A stretch of 64,000 nucleotides of DNA from Cranoglanis bouderius (taxonomy: Eukaryota; Chordata; Actinopteri; Siluriformes; Cranoglanididae), in assembly GCA_023630585.1 (NCBI GenBank), contig CM042548.1, positions 9,355,027-9,419,026 of the forward strand. Reading direction: 5' to 3'. Positions 43,729 through 53,879 of this stretch are shown piece by piece. The position numbers and the translations under genes are program-made. The notes beneath the pieces are model-generated. The model was not told where the DNA came from. It saw only the letters and a program-made list of their open reading frames with translations, and searched no databases. Position 1 is the stretch's first letter. Each line of letters starts with the position of its first letter.

Positions 43729-45117
43729 CAGGTGCATCTCAATAAATTAGAATGTCGTGGAAAAGTTCATTTATTTCAGTAATTCAACTCAAATTGTGAA
43801 ACTTGTGTATTAAATAAACTCAATGCACACAGACTGAAGTAGTTTAAGTCTTTGGTTCTTTTAATTGTGATGATTTTGGCTCACATTTAACAAAAACCCA
43901 CCAATTCACTATCTCAACAAATTAGAATACTTCATAAGACCAATAAAAAAACATTTTTAGTGAATTGTTGGCCTTCTGGAAAGTATGTTCATTTACTGTA
44001 CATGTACTCAATACTTGGTAGGGGCTCCTTTTGCTTTAATTACTGCCTCAATTCGGCGTGGCATGGAGGTGATCAGTTTGTGGCACTGCTGAGGTGGTAT
44101 GGAAGCCCAGGTTTCTTTGACAGTGGCCTTCAGCTCATCTGCATTTTTTGGTCTCCTGTTTCTCATTTTCCTCTTGACAATACCCCATAGATTCTCTATG
44201 GGGTTCAGGTGTGGTGAGTTTGCTGGCCAGTCAAGCACACCAACACCATGGTCATTTAACCAACTTTTGGTGCTTTTGGCAGTGTGGGCAGGTGCCAAAT
44301 CCTGCTGGAAAATGAAATCAGCATCTTCAAAAAGCTGGTCAGCAGAAGGAAGCATGAAGTGCTCCAAAATTTCTTGGTAAACGGGTGCAGTGACTTTAGT
44401 TTTCAAAAAACACAATGGACCAACACCAGCAGATGACATTGCACCCCAAATCATCACAGACTGTGGAAACTTAACACTGGACTTCAAGCAGCTTGGGCTA
44501 TGAGCTTCTCCACACTTCCTCCAGACTCTAGGACCTTGGTTTCCAAATGAAATACAAAACTTGCTCTCATCTGAAAAGAGGACTTGACCACTGGGCAACA
44601 GTCCAGTTCTTCTTCTCCTTAGCCCAGGTAAGACGCCTCTGACGTTGTCTGTGGTTCAGGAGTGGCTTAACAAGAGGAATACGACAACTGTAGCCAAATT
44701 CCTTGACACGTCTGTGTGTGGTGGCTCTTGATGCCTTGACCCCAGCCTCAGTCCATTCCTTGTGAAGTTCACTCAAATTCTTGAATTGATTTTGCTTGTC
44801 ATTCCTCATAAGGCTGTGGTTCTCTCGGTTGGTTGTGCATCTTTTTCTTCCACACTTTTTCCTTCCACTCAACTTTCTGTTAACATGCTTGGATACAGCA
44901 CTCTGTGAACAGCCAGCTTCTTTGGCAATGAATGTTTGTGGTTTACCTAGTGAACCAAACTGAGAGACCATTTTGAAGGCTCAGGAAACCTTTGCAGGTG
45001 TCTTGAGTTGATTAGCTGATTGGCATGTCACCATATTCTAATTTGTTGAGATAGTGAATTGGTGGGTTTTTGTTAAATGTGAGCCAAAAACATCACAAAT
45101 TAAAAGAACCAAAGACC
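43729..45117 (-). mobile_element. Inner Tc1-like transposon, right TIR lost
   Basis: CAGGTGCATCTCAATAAATT AGAATG starts at 43729 after TA (43727-43728) that belongs to the outer element's TIR. The right part has subterminal ATTCTAATTTGTTGAGATAG but ends at AAAGAACCAAAGACC, short of the terminal repeat. The junction with the outer element shares AAGACCAT, suggesting deletion by microhomology. A shorter relative is at 48880-49880. Confidence 0.9.
44008..44971 (-). pseudogene. Tc1 DD34E transposase, one frameshift
   Basis: Nearly full-length. From 44971: MVSQFGSLGKPQTFIAKEAG, HTH (CSQSAVSKHVNRKLSGRKKC), RRLTWAKEKKNWTVAQWS, then a small deletion near 44590 changes frame. The second frame carries VLFSDESKF (first Asp), FQQDLAPAHT (second Asp) and LNPIENLW (Glu) with 34 residues between the last two, and ends IKAKGAPTKY at 44008. 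No other stop is seen, so all catalytic residues are present and a single indel is the main lesion. The element also lacks its right end, so it is immobile. Confidence 0.9.
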
Positions 45118-45805
45118 ATTGCCAAGCAGCTTGGTGAGAAGGTGACAACAGTTGGTCCGATTATTCGCAAATGGAAGAAACTGTCAGTCTCCCTCGGTCT
45201 GGGGCTCCATGCAAGATCTCACCTTGTGGAGTTTCAATGATCATGAGAACGGTGAGGAATCAGCCCAGAACTACACGGGAGGATCTTGTTAATGATCTCA
45301 AGGCAGCTGGGACCATAGTCACCAAGAAAACTATTGGTAACACACTACACCGTGAAGGACTGAAATCCTGCAGTGCCCGCAAGGTCCCCCTTCTCAAGAA
45401 AGCACATGTACAAGCCCGTCTGAAGTTTGCCTGAATGATTCAGAGGAGAACTGGGTGAAAGTGTTGTGGTCAGGTGTGGTCAGATCTCCTTGGCATCAAC
45501 TCAACTCGCCGTGTTTGGAGGAGGAGGAATGCTGCCTATGACCCCAAGTCATATCACCATCCCCACAGTCAAACATGGAGGTGGGAACATTATGCTTTGG
45601 GGGTGTTTTTCTGCTAAGGGGACAGGACAATTGCACCGCATCAAAGGGACGATGGACAGGGCCATGTATCATCAAATGTTGGGTGAGAACCTCCTTCCCT
45701 CAGCCAGGGCGTTGAAAATGACCTTAATGACTTGGAGAGGATCTGCAAAGAGGAGTGGGACAAAATCCCTCCTGAGATGTGTGCAAACCTGGTGGCCAAC
45801 TAGAA
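45118..45805 (+). pseudogene. Outer Tc1 transposase remnant, multiply deleted
   Basis: Resumes in the HTH (AKQLGEKVTTVGPIIRKW), then SLPRSGAPCKISPCGVSMIM to a stop at 45434, and later frames with NIMLWGCFSAKGTGQLHRIK. Compared with 23982, a duplicated/deleted patch spoils the WSDE region near 45470, and about 170 bp are missing after LPSARALKM (45715). That removes the second Asp and the Glu. Confidence 0.85.
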
Positions 45806-46530
45806 GAAATGTCTGACCTGAAATGCGTTTTTCTGGATTTTTTTGTTGTTATTCTGTCTCTCACTGTTAAAGTACACCTACCATTAAAATTATAGACTGA
45901 TCATTTCTTTGTCAGTGGGCAAACATACAAAATCAGCAGGAGATCAAGTACTTTTTTCCCCCACTGTACATTTATATAGCACTTTTCTCGATACTCAAAG
46001 CACTTTACATAGTATGGGGGGGAAATCTCCTCAAACACCACCTGTGTGTAGCTTCCACCTGGATGATGTGATGGCAGCCATAGTGTGCCAGAACACCCAC
46101 CACACTCCACACACCAGCTATTGGTGGAGAGGAGAGTGATATAGCCAATTCAGGGATGGAGATAATTAGGGGGCCATGATAGATAAGGGCCAATGGGGGA
46201 ATTTCACCAGGACACCGGGGTTATACCCCTACACTTTACAAGAAGTGTCCTTTATTTATTTATTTTAAAGACCACAGAGAGTCAGGACCTCGGTTTAACA
46301 TCTCATCCAAAAGATGGTGCTCTTTTTACAATATAGTGTCCCCATCACTATACCAGGGCACACACAGACTACAAGGGAGAGCACCACCTGCTGGCCTCCC
46401 TAACACCACTTCCAGCAGCAACCTTAGTTTTCCCTAGGAGGACTCCCAGCCAGGTACTGGCCAGGTTCAACCCTGCGCAGCTTTAACGGGAAACCAGGCA
46501 AGAACCACAGGGTGATATGGCTCTGGACAT

Positions 46531-47177
46531 TTCAGCTTCTCTGGCTCAGTCTTCAAACAATGCTCTACACAAACACTACTTCCTAAAATAACCTCATATC
46601 AAATGCTAGGTCGTAAATCTCACCGTTTAGCACTTGTTTGGTCTTCTATTCAGCCTTTACCTTGCGCAATCAATGCAGAACGTACTCATATTAATCCTTT
46701 ATCTCTACTTACATGTTATTTAGCTTTGTTAATAGCTAATTAGTTCCTAAATGAACTTGAGTACAATCACTAGCCAAATCTCTCTTCTGCATTGTTCTCA
46801 GCCCAAACTTTTTTTTTTCCTTGTCTGTTTATGCCGTATCTTTATTGGACTTTAATTATCTGCTTGCCTGATGAGGTTAGGTGATATCTGATATGCTCTC
46901 CATGGAGACAGGGCTCTACCAATTAAGTTCTATTAAAACAGATTTTCATGACTCATATTTTGCATTTGATTATCAGTTCTCATCTACCATTTATTCCCAA
47001 GTACAAAATGCTCAGCAGCTTTCTCGAGAAGTCACCCTTAAAGGTACACTGCCAACATTTTTATATTACAAATAATGTGGGGTTTTGTTTTTTTGGTTGG
47101 ATGAGGAGAAATGTATCATATACCTGTGTTTACATTCCTCCTGTAAATTATGCTATAGATGTGCCCCTATATTTTTA
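46531..47177. other. No recognised feature
   Basis: AT-rich sequence without repeats that I can name. It contains a TAGCTAATTAG core near 46732. No gene. Confidence 0.3.
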
Positions 47178-47218
47178 AATACATACATACATACATACAT
47201 ACATACATACATACATAA
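47178..47218. repeat. (ATAC)n microsatellite
   Basis: About ten ATAC units. Confidence 0.95.
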
Positions 47219-47273
47219 AATTGTCAGAATTCAGTATTAAATACACAAATGCCCAATATTGTTTGTTGTAGAG

Positions 47274-47473
47274 CAAGAGTTGTCCAATCTTATCCGTAAA
47301 GAGCCGGTGTGCGTGCAGGTTTTCATTCCAATCAAACAGGAGCCACATCTGATTCTACCAGTTTAATCGGTTGAGCTTGGCTTTCAATAGACTCAGGTGT
47401 GGCTTCTGCTTGGGTGGAATGAAAGGCTGCACCCACACCGGCTCTTTGCAGATAAGATCGGACACCCCACTTG
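47274..47473. mobile_element. 200-bp palindromic MITE
   Basis: Left CAAGAGTTGTCCAATCTTAT CC..AGAGCCGGTGTGCGTGCAGG TTTTCATTCCA and right TGGAATGAAAGGCTGCACCC ACACCGGCTCT..GATAAGATCGGACACCCCAC TTG are inverted over about 75 bp each. The hairpin covers almost the whole element. The sequence matches a widespread fish repeat. Confidence 0.75.
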
Positions 47474-47589
47474 TAGGGGAAAAAATAAAATGCAAAAAAA
47501 AATGCAACGTCAGCAAAGAAAATAAAAACCTTGAGATGCATTTCCAACATCACTGACAGACACAACAATGATTTAAAATAAGCTTGAGT

Positions 47590-48060
47590 AATTTTGTCAC
47601 CCTGGGAATTAAGATCTATTAATCATATCTGACTTGCATTACCACAAGATCACTAAAACCAAGCACATTTGCCATACTCCACTCTTTCTATAGACACTTT
47701 GCATCACATGACAGACTCTAGAAATGGTCAATTTTTCTTTTATTCTTAAGTCAGTCCTTGAAATCATATCTGAGACAAAGCTGCAGTCAAACTCTACATG
47801 GCCATTGCGGTTTCACATTGCCTCTCTATAGCTGAGTGCACAATGATTGTAGCTTTGACTATCTCATTTCTTGCACACGGTCTCCTTGCGAGGACACTGG
47901 AGGGACATAAAACCAGAACTCTTTAGCCCCGAATGTCTCACTGAGATTGATGACTGCAGTAACTCGGAGGCTCTGGTCGTTTTGAATACGGGCCACGCTG
48001 GGATGGACCTAACACACTAGTGCTCAAGGAATACAGGAAGATCTGTCCCATGCTGGATCA
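47590..48060. other. Complex non-repetitive sequence
   Basis: No gene or repeat recognised. The texture resembles conserved non-coding DNA but carries no specific evidence. Confidence 0.25.
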
Positions 48061-48477
48061 AACACAACACTGAGAACTGCTACTACATTTCTTTTAGGCT
48101 TAAAAAACATTCTCAGTGATTAGAGACGTGCTAGCTTGCAAAGTATTGTGTTGTGTTTACCGTTGTAACAATGTGCAGACATGAGATCTCTCATTTATGT
48201 AAATTTCAGCGACAGGTAAGCTTTGAGAAGCTCAGGCTGCAAAAGATACAACCTTCTCACAGCAAATCTATATTTTTTTTTTAAATTAAGTGCAACTTAA
48301 TTAGTAGAGTGAAGTGTTTGTGCAAGTGCACTATCACACATCTGTGTTATTTTTAGATTCCTGGTAAACTTTTTAACCTCCTGAGAAACCGTAACAAATC
48401 CGAGGCGGGATGCGGATGCAAGTACAGATTTTAATGAAACATTACCAAATAGATCTATGGCAGTGAAAGGGAACAAG

Positions 48478-48481
<4 letters not shown>

Positions 48482-48565
<84 letters not shown>
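48482..48565. repeat. (AT)n microsatellite
   Basis: About 42 AT units. Confidence 0.97.
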
Positions 48566-48567
<2 letters not shown>

Positions 48568-48879
48568 AGTACTGAAAAAACTGAACTGAAAAAAAGACTG
48601 ATACCCCATTTTTGGCATGTTCATTTGTATTTCCAGTTGTAGCAAAACCTTCAGTAATTTTAAAGCTCTTTCAGTAGACATGAAGCAAGGGTTAATTCCC
48701 ACTGATGCCATTATCAGCACTTAGACAAATAGTGTTTTACTTTTTACACAAGTAGAAATAGTCCAACATGTCAAAGAAAGGTATACAATAAAAGTCAATT
48801 CAGAATTTTATTACAAAATAAGCTGAGAAGTGAAAATTACATTCAATAGCCAAAGTAATGCCTAATCCAATGCCCTATA

Positions 48880-49880
48880 CAGGTGCATCTCCAAAAATTT
48901 GAATATCGTGGAAAAGTTTGTTTTATTCCGTAATTTAATTCAAAAAGTGGAACTTTCATATATTCTATATTCATTACACATAAAGTGAAATATTTCAAGC
49001 CTTTTTTGTTTTAATCTTGATTATTACGGCTTACAGCTCATGGAATCGGGGCTCCTTCTGCACGAATTACTGCATCAATGTGGCATGACATGGAGGCAAT
49101 CAGCCTGTGGCACTGCTGAGGTGTTATGGAGGCCCAGGTTGCTTTGATAGCGGCCTTCAGCTCGTCTGTATTGTTGGGTCTGGTGTCTCTCATCATCCTC
49201 TTGACAAAATTCAGGTCAGGCGAGTCGGCTGGCCAGTCAAGCACAGAAATACCATGGTCAGCAAACCAGTTACTAGTAGTTTTGGCACTGTGGGCAGGTG
49301 CCAAGTCCTGCTGGAAAAGGAGATCAGCATCTCCATAAAGCTTGTCAGCAGATGGAAGCATAAAGTGCTCTAAAATCTCCTGGTAGACACTGCATCGACT
49401 CTCGACTTGAGAAAACACAGTGGACCAACACCACCAGATGACATGGCACCCCAAATCATCACTGACTGTGGAAACTTCACACTGGACTTCAAGCAACTTG
49501 GATTCTGTGCCTCTCCACTCTTCCTCCAGACTCTGGGACCTTGATTTCCAAATAAAATGCATAATTTACTTTCATCTGAAAAGAGGACTTTGGACCACTG
49601 AGCAACGGTGTTTTGAGTAAAAAGATGTTTTTAGTTAATTAGCTGATTAGAGATCTTCTCAGGTCGACATTGCTGTAGTATAAATTCTTTATTCTAATAT
49701 TTTTGTATCTCATTTCCATGAGCTGTAAGCCGTAATCATCAAGATTAAAACAAAAAAGGCTTGAAATATTTACTTTATGTGTAATGAATCTAGAATATAT
49801 TAAAGTTCCACTTTTTGTATTAAATTACAGGAAATACATGAACTTTTCCATGATATTCTAATTTTTTTTAGATGCACCTG
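48880..49880 (-). mobile_element. Tc1-like transposon, internally deleted
   Basis: CAGGTGCATCTCCAAAAATT TGAATATCG at 48880 and CATGATATTCTAATTTTTTTT AGATGCACCTG ending 49880 are inverted repeats with TA on both sides. At 1001 bp it lacks the transposase N-terminal part. It belongs to the same broad family as the element at 43729. Confidence 0.88.
49038..49562 (-). pseudogene. Tc1 transposase C-terminal remnant
   Basis: Frame with YQEILEHFMLPSADKLYGDA, FQQDLAPAHSAKTTSNWF (second Asp) and VLDWPADSPDLN followed directly by FVKRMMRD. The residues PIENLWGI seen in relatives are deleted, taking the catalytic Glu with them. The upstream part is out of frame. Confidence 0.85.
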
Positions 49881-50277
49881 TATATACAGTCATCATAAGA
49901 CACAATACAGATAGCATTTGCTCACTCCTGATATGAGGACAGTCCTAATCAGGAGACAGTTACCTTGTCTGTTAACCTGTCTACACTGAGGTGCCTTGTT
50001 TTGGCCAAATTTAAAGGCAATATTGCAGGCAATCTGATGCTGTTCACCAGACTGGACTTCTACAAGAGTTTCAACAAACAGTTGAAACTCTTTTACTCCA
50101 GAGTAAATGTAAGTGAACCGATTATTTCTTGGATAGCTAATATTTATGGACAACTTTCATAATGAGCCAGCTTGATCAGCTACTTCACAACTAGCCTTAG
50201 ATAGTATCTTGCTGCAGCATCAGCAGATTAGTTGGTTCAATTTCCCAAAATATAAACGAATTAGTAATTTAAACCTC

Positions 50278-50322
50278 TGAGACCATAACAGGATAAAGCA
50301 GTTACTGAAGATGATTAAATGC
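50278..50322. repeat. SINE tail fragment
   Basis: GAGACCATAACAGGATAAAG CAGTTACTGAAGATGATTAA ATG is a diverged 3' end of the SINE family at 22605/57538. Confidence 0.45.
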
Positions 50323-51096
50323 AGTAAACGAGTCATCCAACTCTGAGCGAGCAACCTGATGCATCCAATACACTCCCATGTTAATGAATGCGACCTTTCT
50401 TTGTTCCACTGGCTTTATACCTGTCCACTCACTTCCTCTCGCATGAAGGTAAAAGCTGCCCAATACTGCAAATCGTTCATTGGGTTCCACAGGATCCTGG
50501 TCCTGATGCACACCTCTAGAAGCTGCCTCTAGAATAGAGCAACTCTGTTAATGTTCGATGCAACTCAGTATGTCGATACTGTAGATTAAAATATAAGTAG
50601 CTGTAATTAATCATGGAGTATTGACAGACATGGAGTATCAAAATTTTAGCAGTACAGAGGCACCTACTTTATGGGTATTTGAGCAGTCAGTAAGACAAAA
50701 AGCCTGTTTTGGCCTGCCCACTGTCTGACAGTCCATGAAAAAGATGGACATCTACTGCATTAGATCAGACAAAAAGGAAAAGGAAAAGCAATATAAAATG
50801 ACAAGCAAATTATATTTTTGCCCACTTTGAATCAATACAATATGTACAATCTTAAGTGAGTAAAAAAATATATAGTTAAAGTTCACTGCTTAACATAAAT
50901 TCTCTTTTGTATTCAGGGTATGATCATGTATAAATCCGACTGGCAGTTTCACTGAGAGTAAAACTAAAAATCAGCATTGCTCCTCTTCCTTAATCAAATT
51001 ATCAGCATGCAGAAGCAAGAGACAGAGCTACCATTGCAAATGTATAATCAGAGATGAAGGATGTGAAAAATGTGTGATGGGAGAAAGAGGGAAAGA

Positions 51097-51098
<2 letters not shown>

Positions 51099-51189
<91 letters not shown>
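51099..51189. repeat. (GT)n microsatellite
   Basis: About 45 GT units, ending in GCGCGTGC. Confidence 0.97.
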
Positions 51190-51193
<4 letters not shown>

Positions 51194-51309
51194 TGCATGA
51201 ATACACACCAGACTGTTACTCCTGCTAAAGATGGCAGCCACTAGAACAACTGGCTGTTACAGTCTGCTCAACTACTACTCTACTACATATGCAGTGTATA
51301 TGTACAGAG

Positions 51310-51310
<1 letters not shown>

Positions 51311-51370
<60 letters not shown>
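51311..51370. repeat. (GATA)n microsatellite, split by a Tc1
   Basis: About 15 GATA units, cut by the Tc1 element at 51371. A few more GATA/GACA units follow on its other side at 52183-52205. Confidence 0.95.
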
Positions 51371-51372
<2 letters not shown>

Positions 51373-52182
51373 GTGCCCTCCACTAATATTGGCACCCTTG
51401 GTAAATGTGAGCAAAGAAGGCTGTGAAAAATTGTCTTTATTGTTTAACCTTTTGATCTTTTGTTCACAAAAATACTCTGCTCTCATGGATATCAAATAAA
51501 TAAATATGTTGGCTCTTTAATGTTTTGGGGCTGTTTTTCTGCCAGAGGACCTGGACATTTTGTTAGGATACATGGCATCATGGACTCTATCAAATATCAA
51601 CAGATATTAAATGAAAACCTGACTGCCTCTGCCAGAAAGCTTAAAATGGGACGTGGATGGATCTTCCAGCGAGACAATGATCCAAAACATACATCAAAAT
51701 CAACACAAAAATGGTTTACTGACCACAAAATCAAGGTCCTGCCATGGCCATCCCAGTCCCCTGACTTGAAACCCATAGAAAACCTGTGGGGTGAACTGAA
51801 GAGGAGAGTCCACCAGTGTGGACCTCGAAATTTGAAGGATCTGGAGAGACTCTGTATGGAGGAATGATCTCAGATCCCTTGCCATGTATTCTCCAACCTC
51901 ATCAGGCATTATAGGAGAAGACTCAGAGCTGTTATCTTGGCAAAAGGAGGTAGCACAAAGTATTGACTTAAAGGGTGCCAATAATTGTTGCACACCAAAT
52001 TTTACAAAGATATTTTCTTTGATAAATGTGTGTTTTGTTTGCAATTGTTTGATATCCACGAGAGCAGAGTATTTTTGTGAATTCTTTGAACAAAAGAACA
52101 AAAGGTTAAACAATAAAGACAATTTTTCACAGCCTTCTTTGCTCATATTTACCAAGGGTGCCAATATTAGTGGAGGGCACTG
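51371..52182 (+). mobile_element. Tc1-like transposon, N-terminal half deleted
   Basis: GAGTGCCCTCCACTAATATT GGCACCC and GGGTGCCAATATTAGTGGAG GGCACTG are inverted termini flanked by TA. Subterminal CAAAGAAGGCTGTGAAAAAT TG and its complement extend the similarity. Length 812 bp; about half of the usual Tc1 is missing. The target is a GATA microsatellite, where every unit offers a TA. Confidence 0.92.
51508..51966 (+). pseudogene. Tc1 DD34E transposase C-terminal half
   Basis: Open from LMFWGCFSARGPGHFVRIHG through FQRDNDPKHTSKST (second Asp) and LKPIENLWGEL (Glu), 34 residues apart. A TGA at 51865-51867 replaces the Trp in EEWSQIP. The frame then continues through LRAVILAKGGSTKY to the natural stop at 51964-51966. 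The first Asp and the DNA-binding domain are deleted. Confidence 0.88.
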
Positions 52183-52722
52183 TAGATAGATAGACAGATT
52201 GATAGATTCAATTTTTAAAGTCTGTAGTTGCAATAAGTTAAACTTTATTAACTCATTATGCCAAAATTGACTCATTAGATCTTGTTAGGCAGGTCATGAA
52301 TGGTCATTATGAATAACAATTCCAGAGTGTAATAAATTCTCTGACTCTTCACACCTTGTACTAATACTAAACAACCTTGGGCTCGTCTACGCAGCTGACT
52401 GAGGATCTGAAAATGAAGCTAATTAATGCTCACCATGAGGAGGAAGGCTATAACAAGATATCAAAGTGCCTCCGGCTCACAATTTCCACTGACCCGTGTA
52501 AAGCATTGCGCTGTCCTCTGTAAAGTGCTGCTTGCACAAATATGATCTGCATGGAGGAGTTATCAGAAAGAAACCAGGTTGGCACTGTTGCACTGAACTG
52601 ATCCAGCAGACTATTCGGTTCAATATGCATAGAATGAGAAAAAACAAACAAACAAACAAACTCCTTATTGATCTGCAAAAAAAAAAAAAGTTTTCATCTG
52701 TCGTGAATGTTTTAACTTAATG

Positions 52723-53165
52723 TGCCTCACAGTGGTGTGATTCACCTCAATGGCGTAACTATAATGTCACGGTGTAATGTGTTTCCAAATCCCACTGCCT
52801 GCTGCACTACACATGATGGTACGCGGATATGTTGAAACACTGACAAAACCGAGTAAAATATAGTGCAGGACAAAGCGGTTACATAACTGTAATGCTAGCA
52901 CAACATGCCATCACCTTGTAGTTGTGAACACATCAAGACACTAAACAAAGTCTTTAGCGAGGACAGAACACCACATCTTACAGCCAATGCCCTGCTGACT
53001 TTTTTGTCAAGGGCACAAACATGATGTATTACATGATCATAAGTAAAGTTGTTTGCTTTCCTGTCTGTATAAATGCACTAGCTATCTAGCTCACCGTATG
53101 TTATTGTAGTACATTAGCTGCCAATTTTTAGCCAAGTGAAATGGGTTTTCAGGCAATAAAAACAT
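52723..53165. repeat. Second copy of the interior of the 37951 element
   Basis: TCCAAATCCCACTGCCTGCT GCAC, ACACCACATCTTACAGCCAA, GTATTACATGATCATAAGTA and ATAAATGCACTAGCTATCTA G..CTCACCGTATG match 38140-38530 in order. It then passes directly to TTAGCTGCCAATTTTTAGCC and GGGTTTTCAGGCAATAAAAA CATG (39250-39275 in the other copy) without the MITE or the minisatellite. Terminal repeats are missing. Confidence 0.7.
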
Positions 53166-53239
53166 GAGAGTAGGATAGAAACGTGAGACACATTGTTACG
53201 ACACCAGGTGTGTGGAAGAACGAGGGAGTCAGGATGCAT

Positions 53240-53718
53240 GCGCTGGGGAGATGTCAGATAATGCAACAGAGTTTATTAACAAAAACACAGGAATCCACAA
53301 CAAAAAGACAAATAATAATCCAGGTTGTAATCCAAAAAAGGTAGTAATCCACAAATACTGAATTCGAAAAAAAAACAGTAATCCAATGACTCAAAACGAG
53401 GAAGTGGTCTGGGAACCACGGATACGATGAAACGAGGAAGTGGTCTGGGAACCACGAATACGAGACTACGGACAAAAGAACTATGGATGAAAGCGCCACG
53501 GAATTTAAACTAATACTCATCTAAACTAAACTAATGAAAAAAACATGAACCAATAGGAAATAAGGAGGTGGAGACATGACGTGAATACGAAAACAAAAGC
53601 ACATGGGGAAACACAGGAGGCGGAGACATGACGTGAACACAATAACAAAAGCACATGGCCGAGGTAAACAAGACATGAGTCTTTGAATGGTGCTGGAATG
53701 CGCTCCTGTGGAATGCGG
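53240..53718. repeat. Left direct repeat of the 53-56 kb region
   Basis: Shares AAAGCGCCACGGAATTTAAA CTAATACTCATC, GGAGACATGACGTGAATACG and GAATGCGCTCCTGTGGAATG C with 55596-55918. It carries its own short repeat (GAGGAAGTGGTCTGGGAACC ACG twice, 53398 and 53436) and a TTTATTAAC motif. It lacks an internal segment of about 90 bp present in the right repeat. Confidence 0.8.
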
Positions 53719-53879
53719 AAGTAGGCTACGCTTCATTTGTAGCGTAGCGAGAGCGGGAAAACCTAACAGAGCCCATCCACTCTGGCGGACCTGGGCCCCT
53801 GGGCAGGATCCTAACCTCTGCCCTGCAGGACCTGAGGCTGGTGATGTCCAGTGTCCCGAAACCAGAGCAGAGCATGTCG

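Larger units (their letters stand above)
43634..45966 (+). mobile_element. Tc1-like transposon (23982 family) carrying a second Tc1
   Basis: The left end CAGTGGGGGTTAAAAAGTAT TTGATCCCC follows TA at 43632-43633. The right end TTTTTTCCCCCACTG ends before TA at 45967-45968. Its first 95 bp are followed by another transposon at 43729. Its own sequence resumes near 45112 inside the HTH region (CATTGCCAAGCAGCTTGGTG), so the segment between, including the start codon, has been lost. Confidence 0.9.
43610..46530 (-). mobile_element. 5S rRNA-derived SINE, split by Tc1 insertions
   Basis: On the minus strand 46528-46440 reads AGCCATATCACCCTG, AAAGCTGCGCAGGGTTGAAC CTGG and CAGTACCTGGCTGGGAG. These align with 5S rRNA (GGCCATACCACCCTG, AAGCTAAGCAGGGTCGGGCC TGG, AGTACTTGGATGGGAGACC), including its A and C box regions. 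The body follows to 45970, and the 3' end (AAAGTGCTATATAAATG) is a LINE-type tail. The tail appears to continue beyond the Tc1 as (GTAA)n at 43610-43630, placing the Tc1 insertion inside the SINE tail (inference). Confidence 0.75.
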
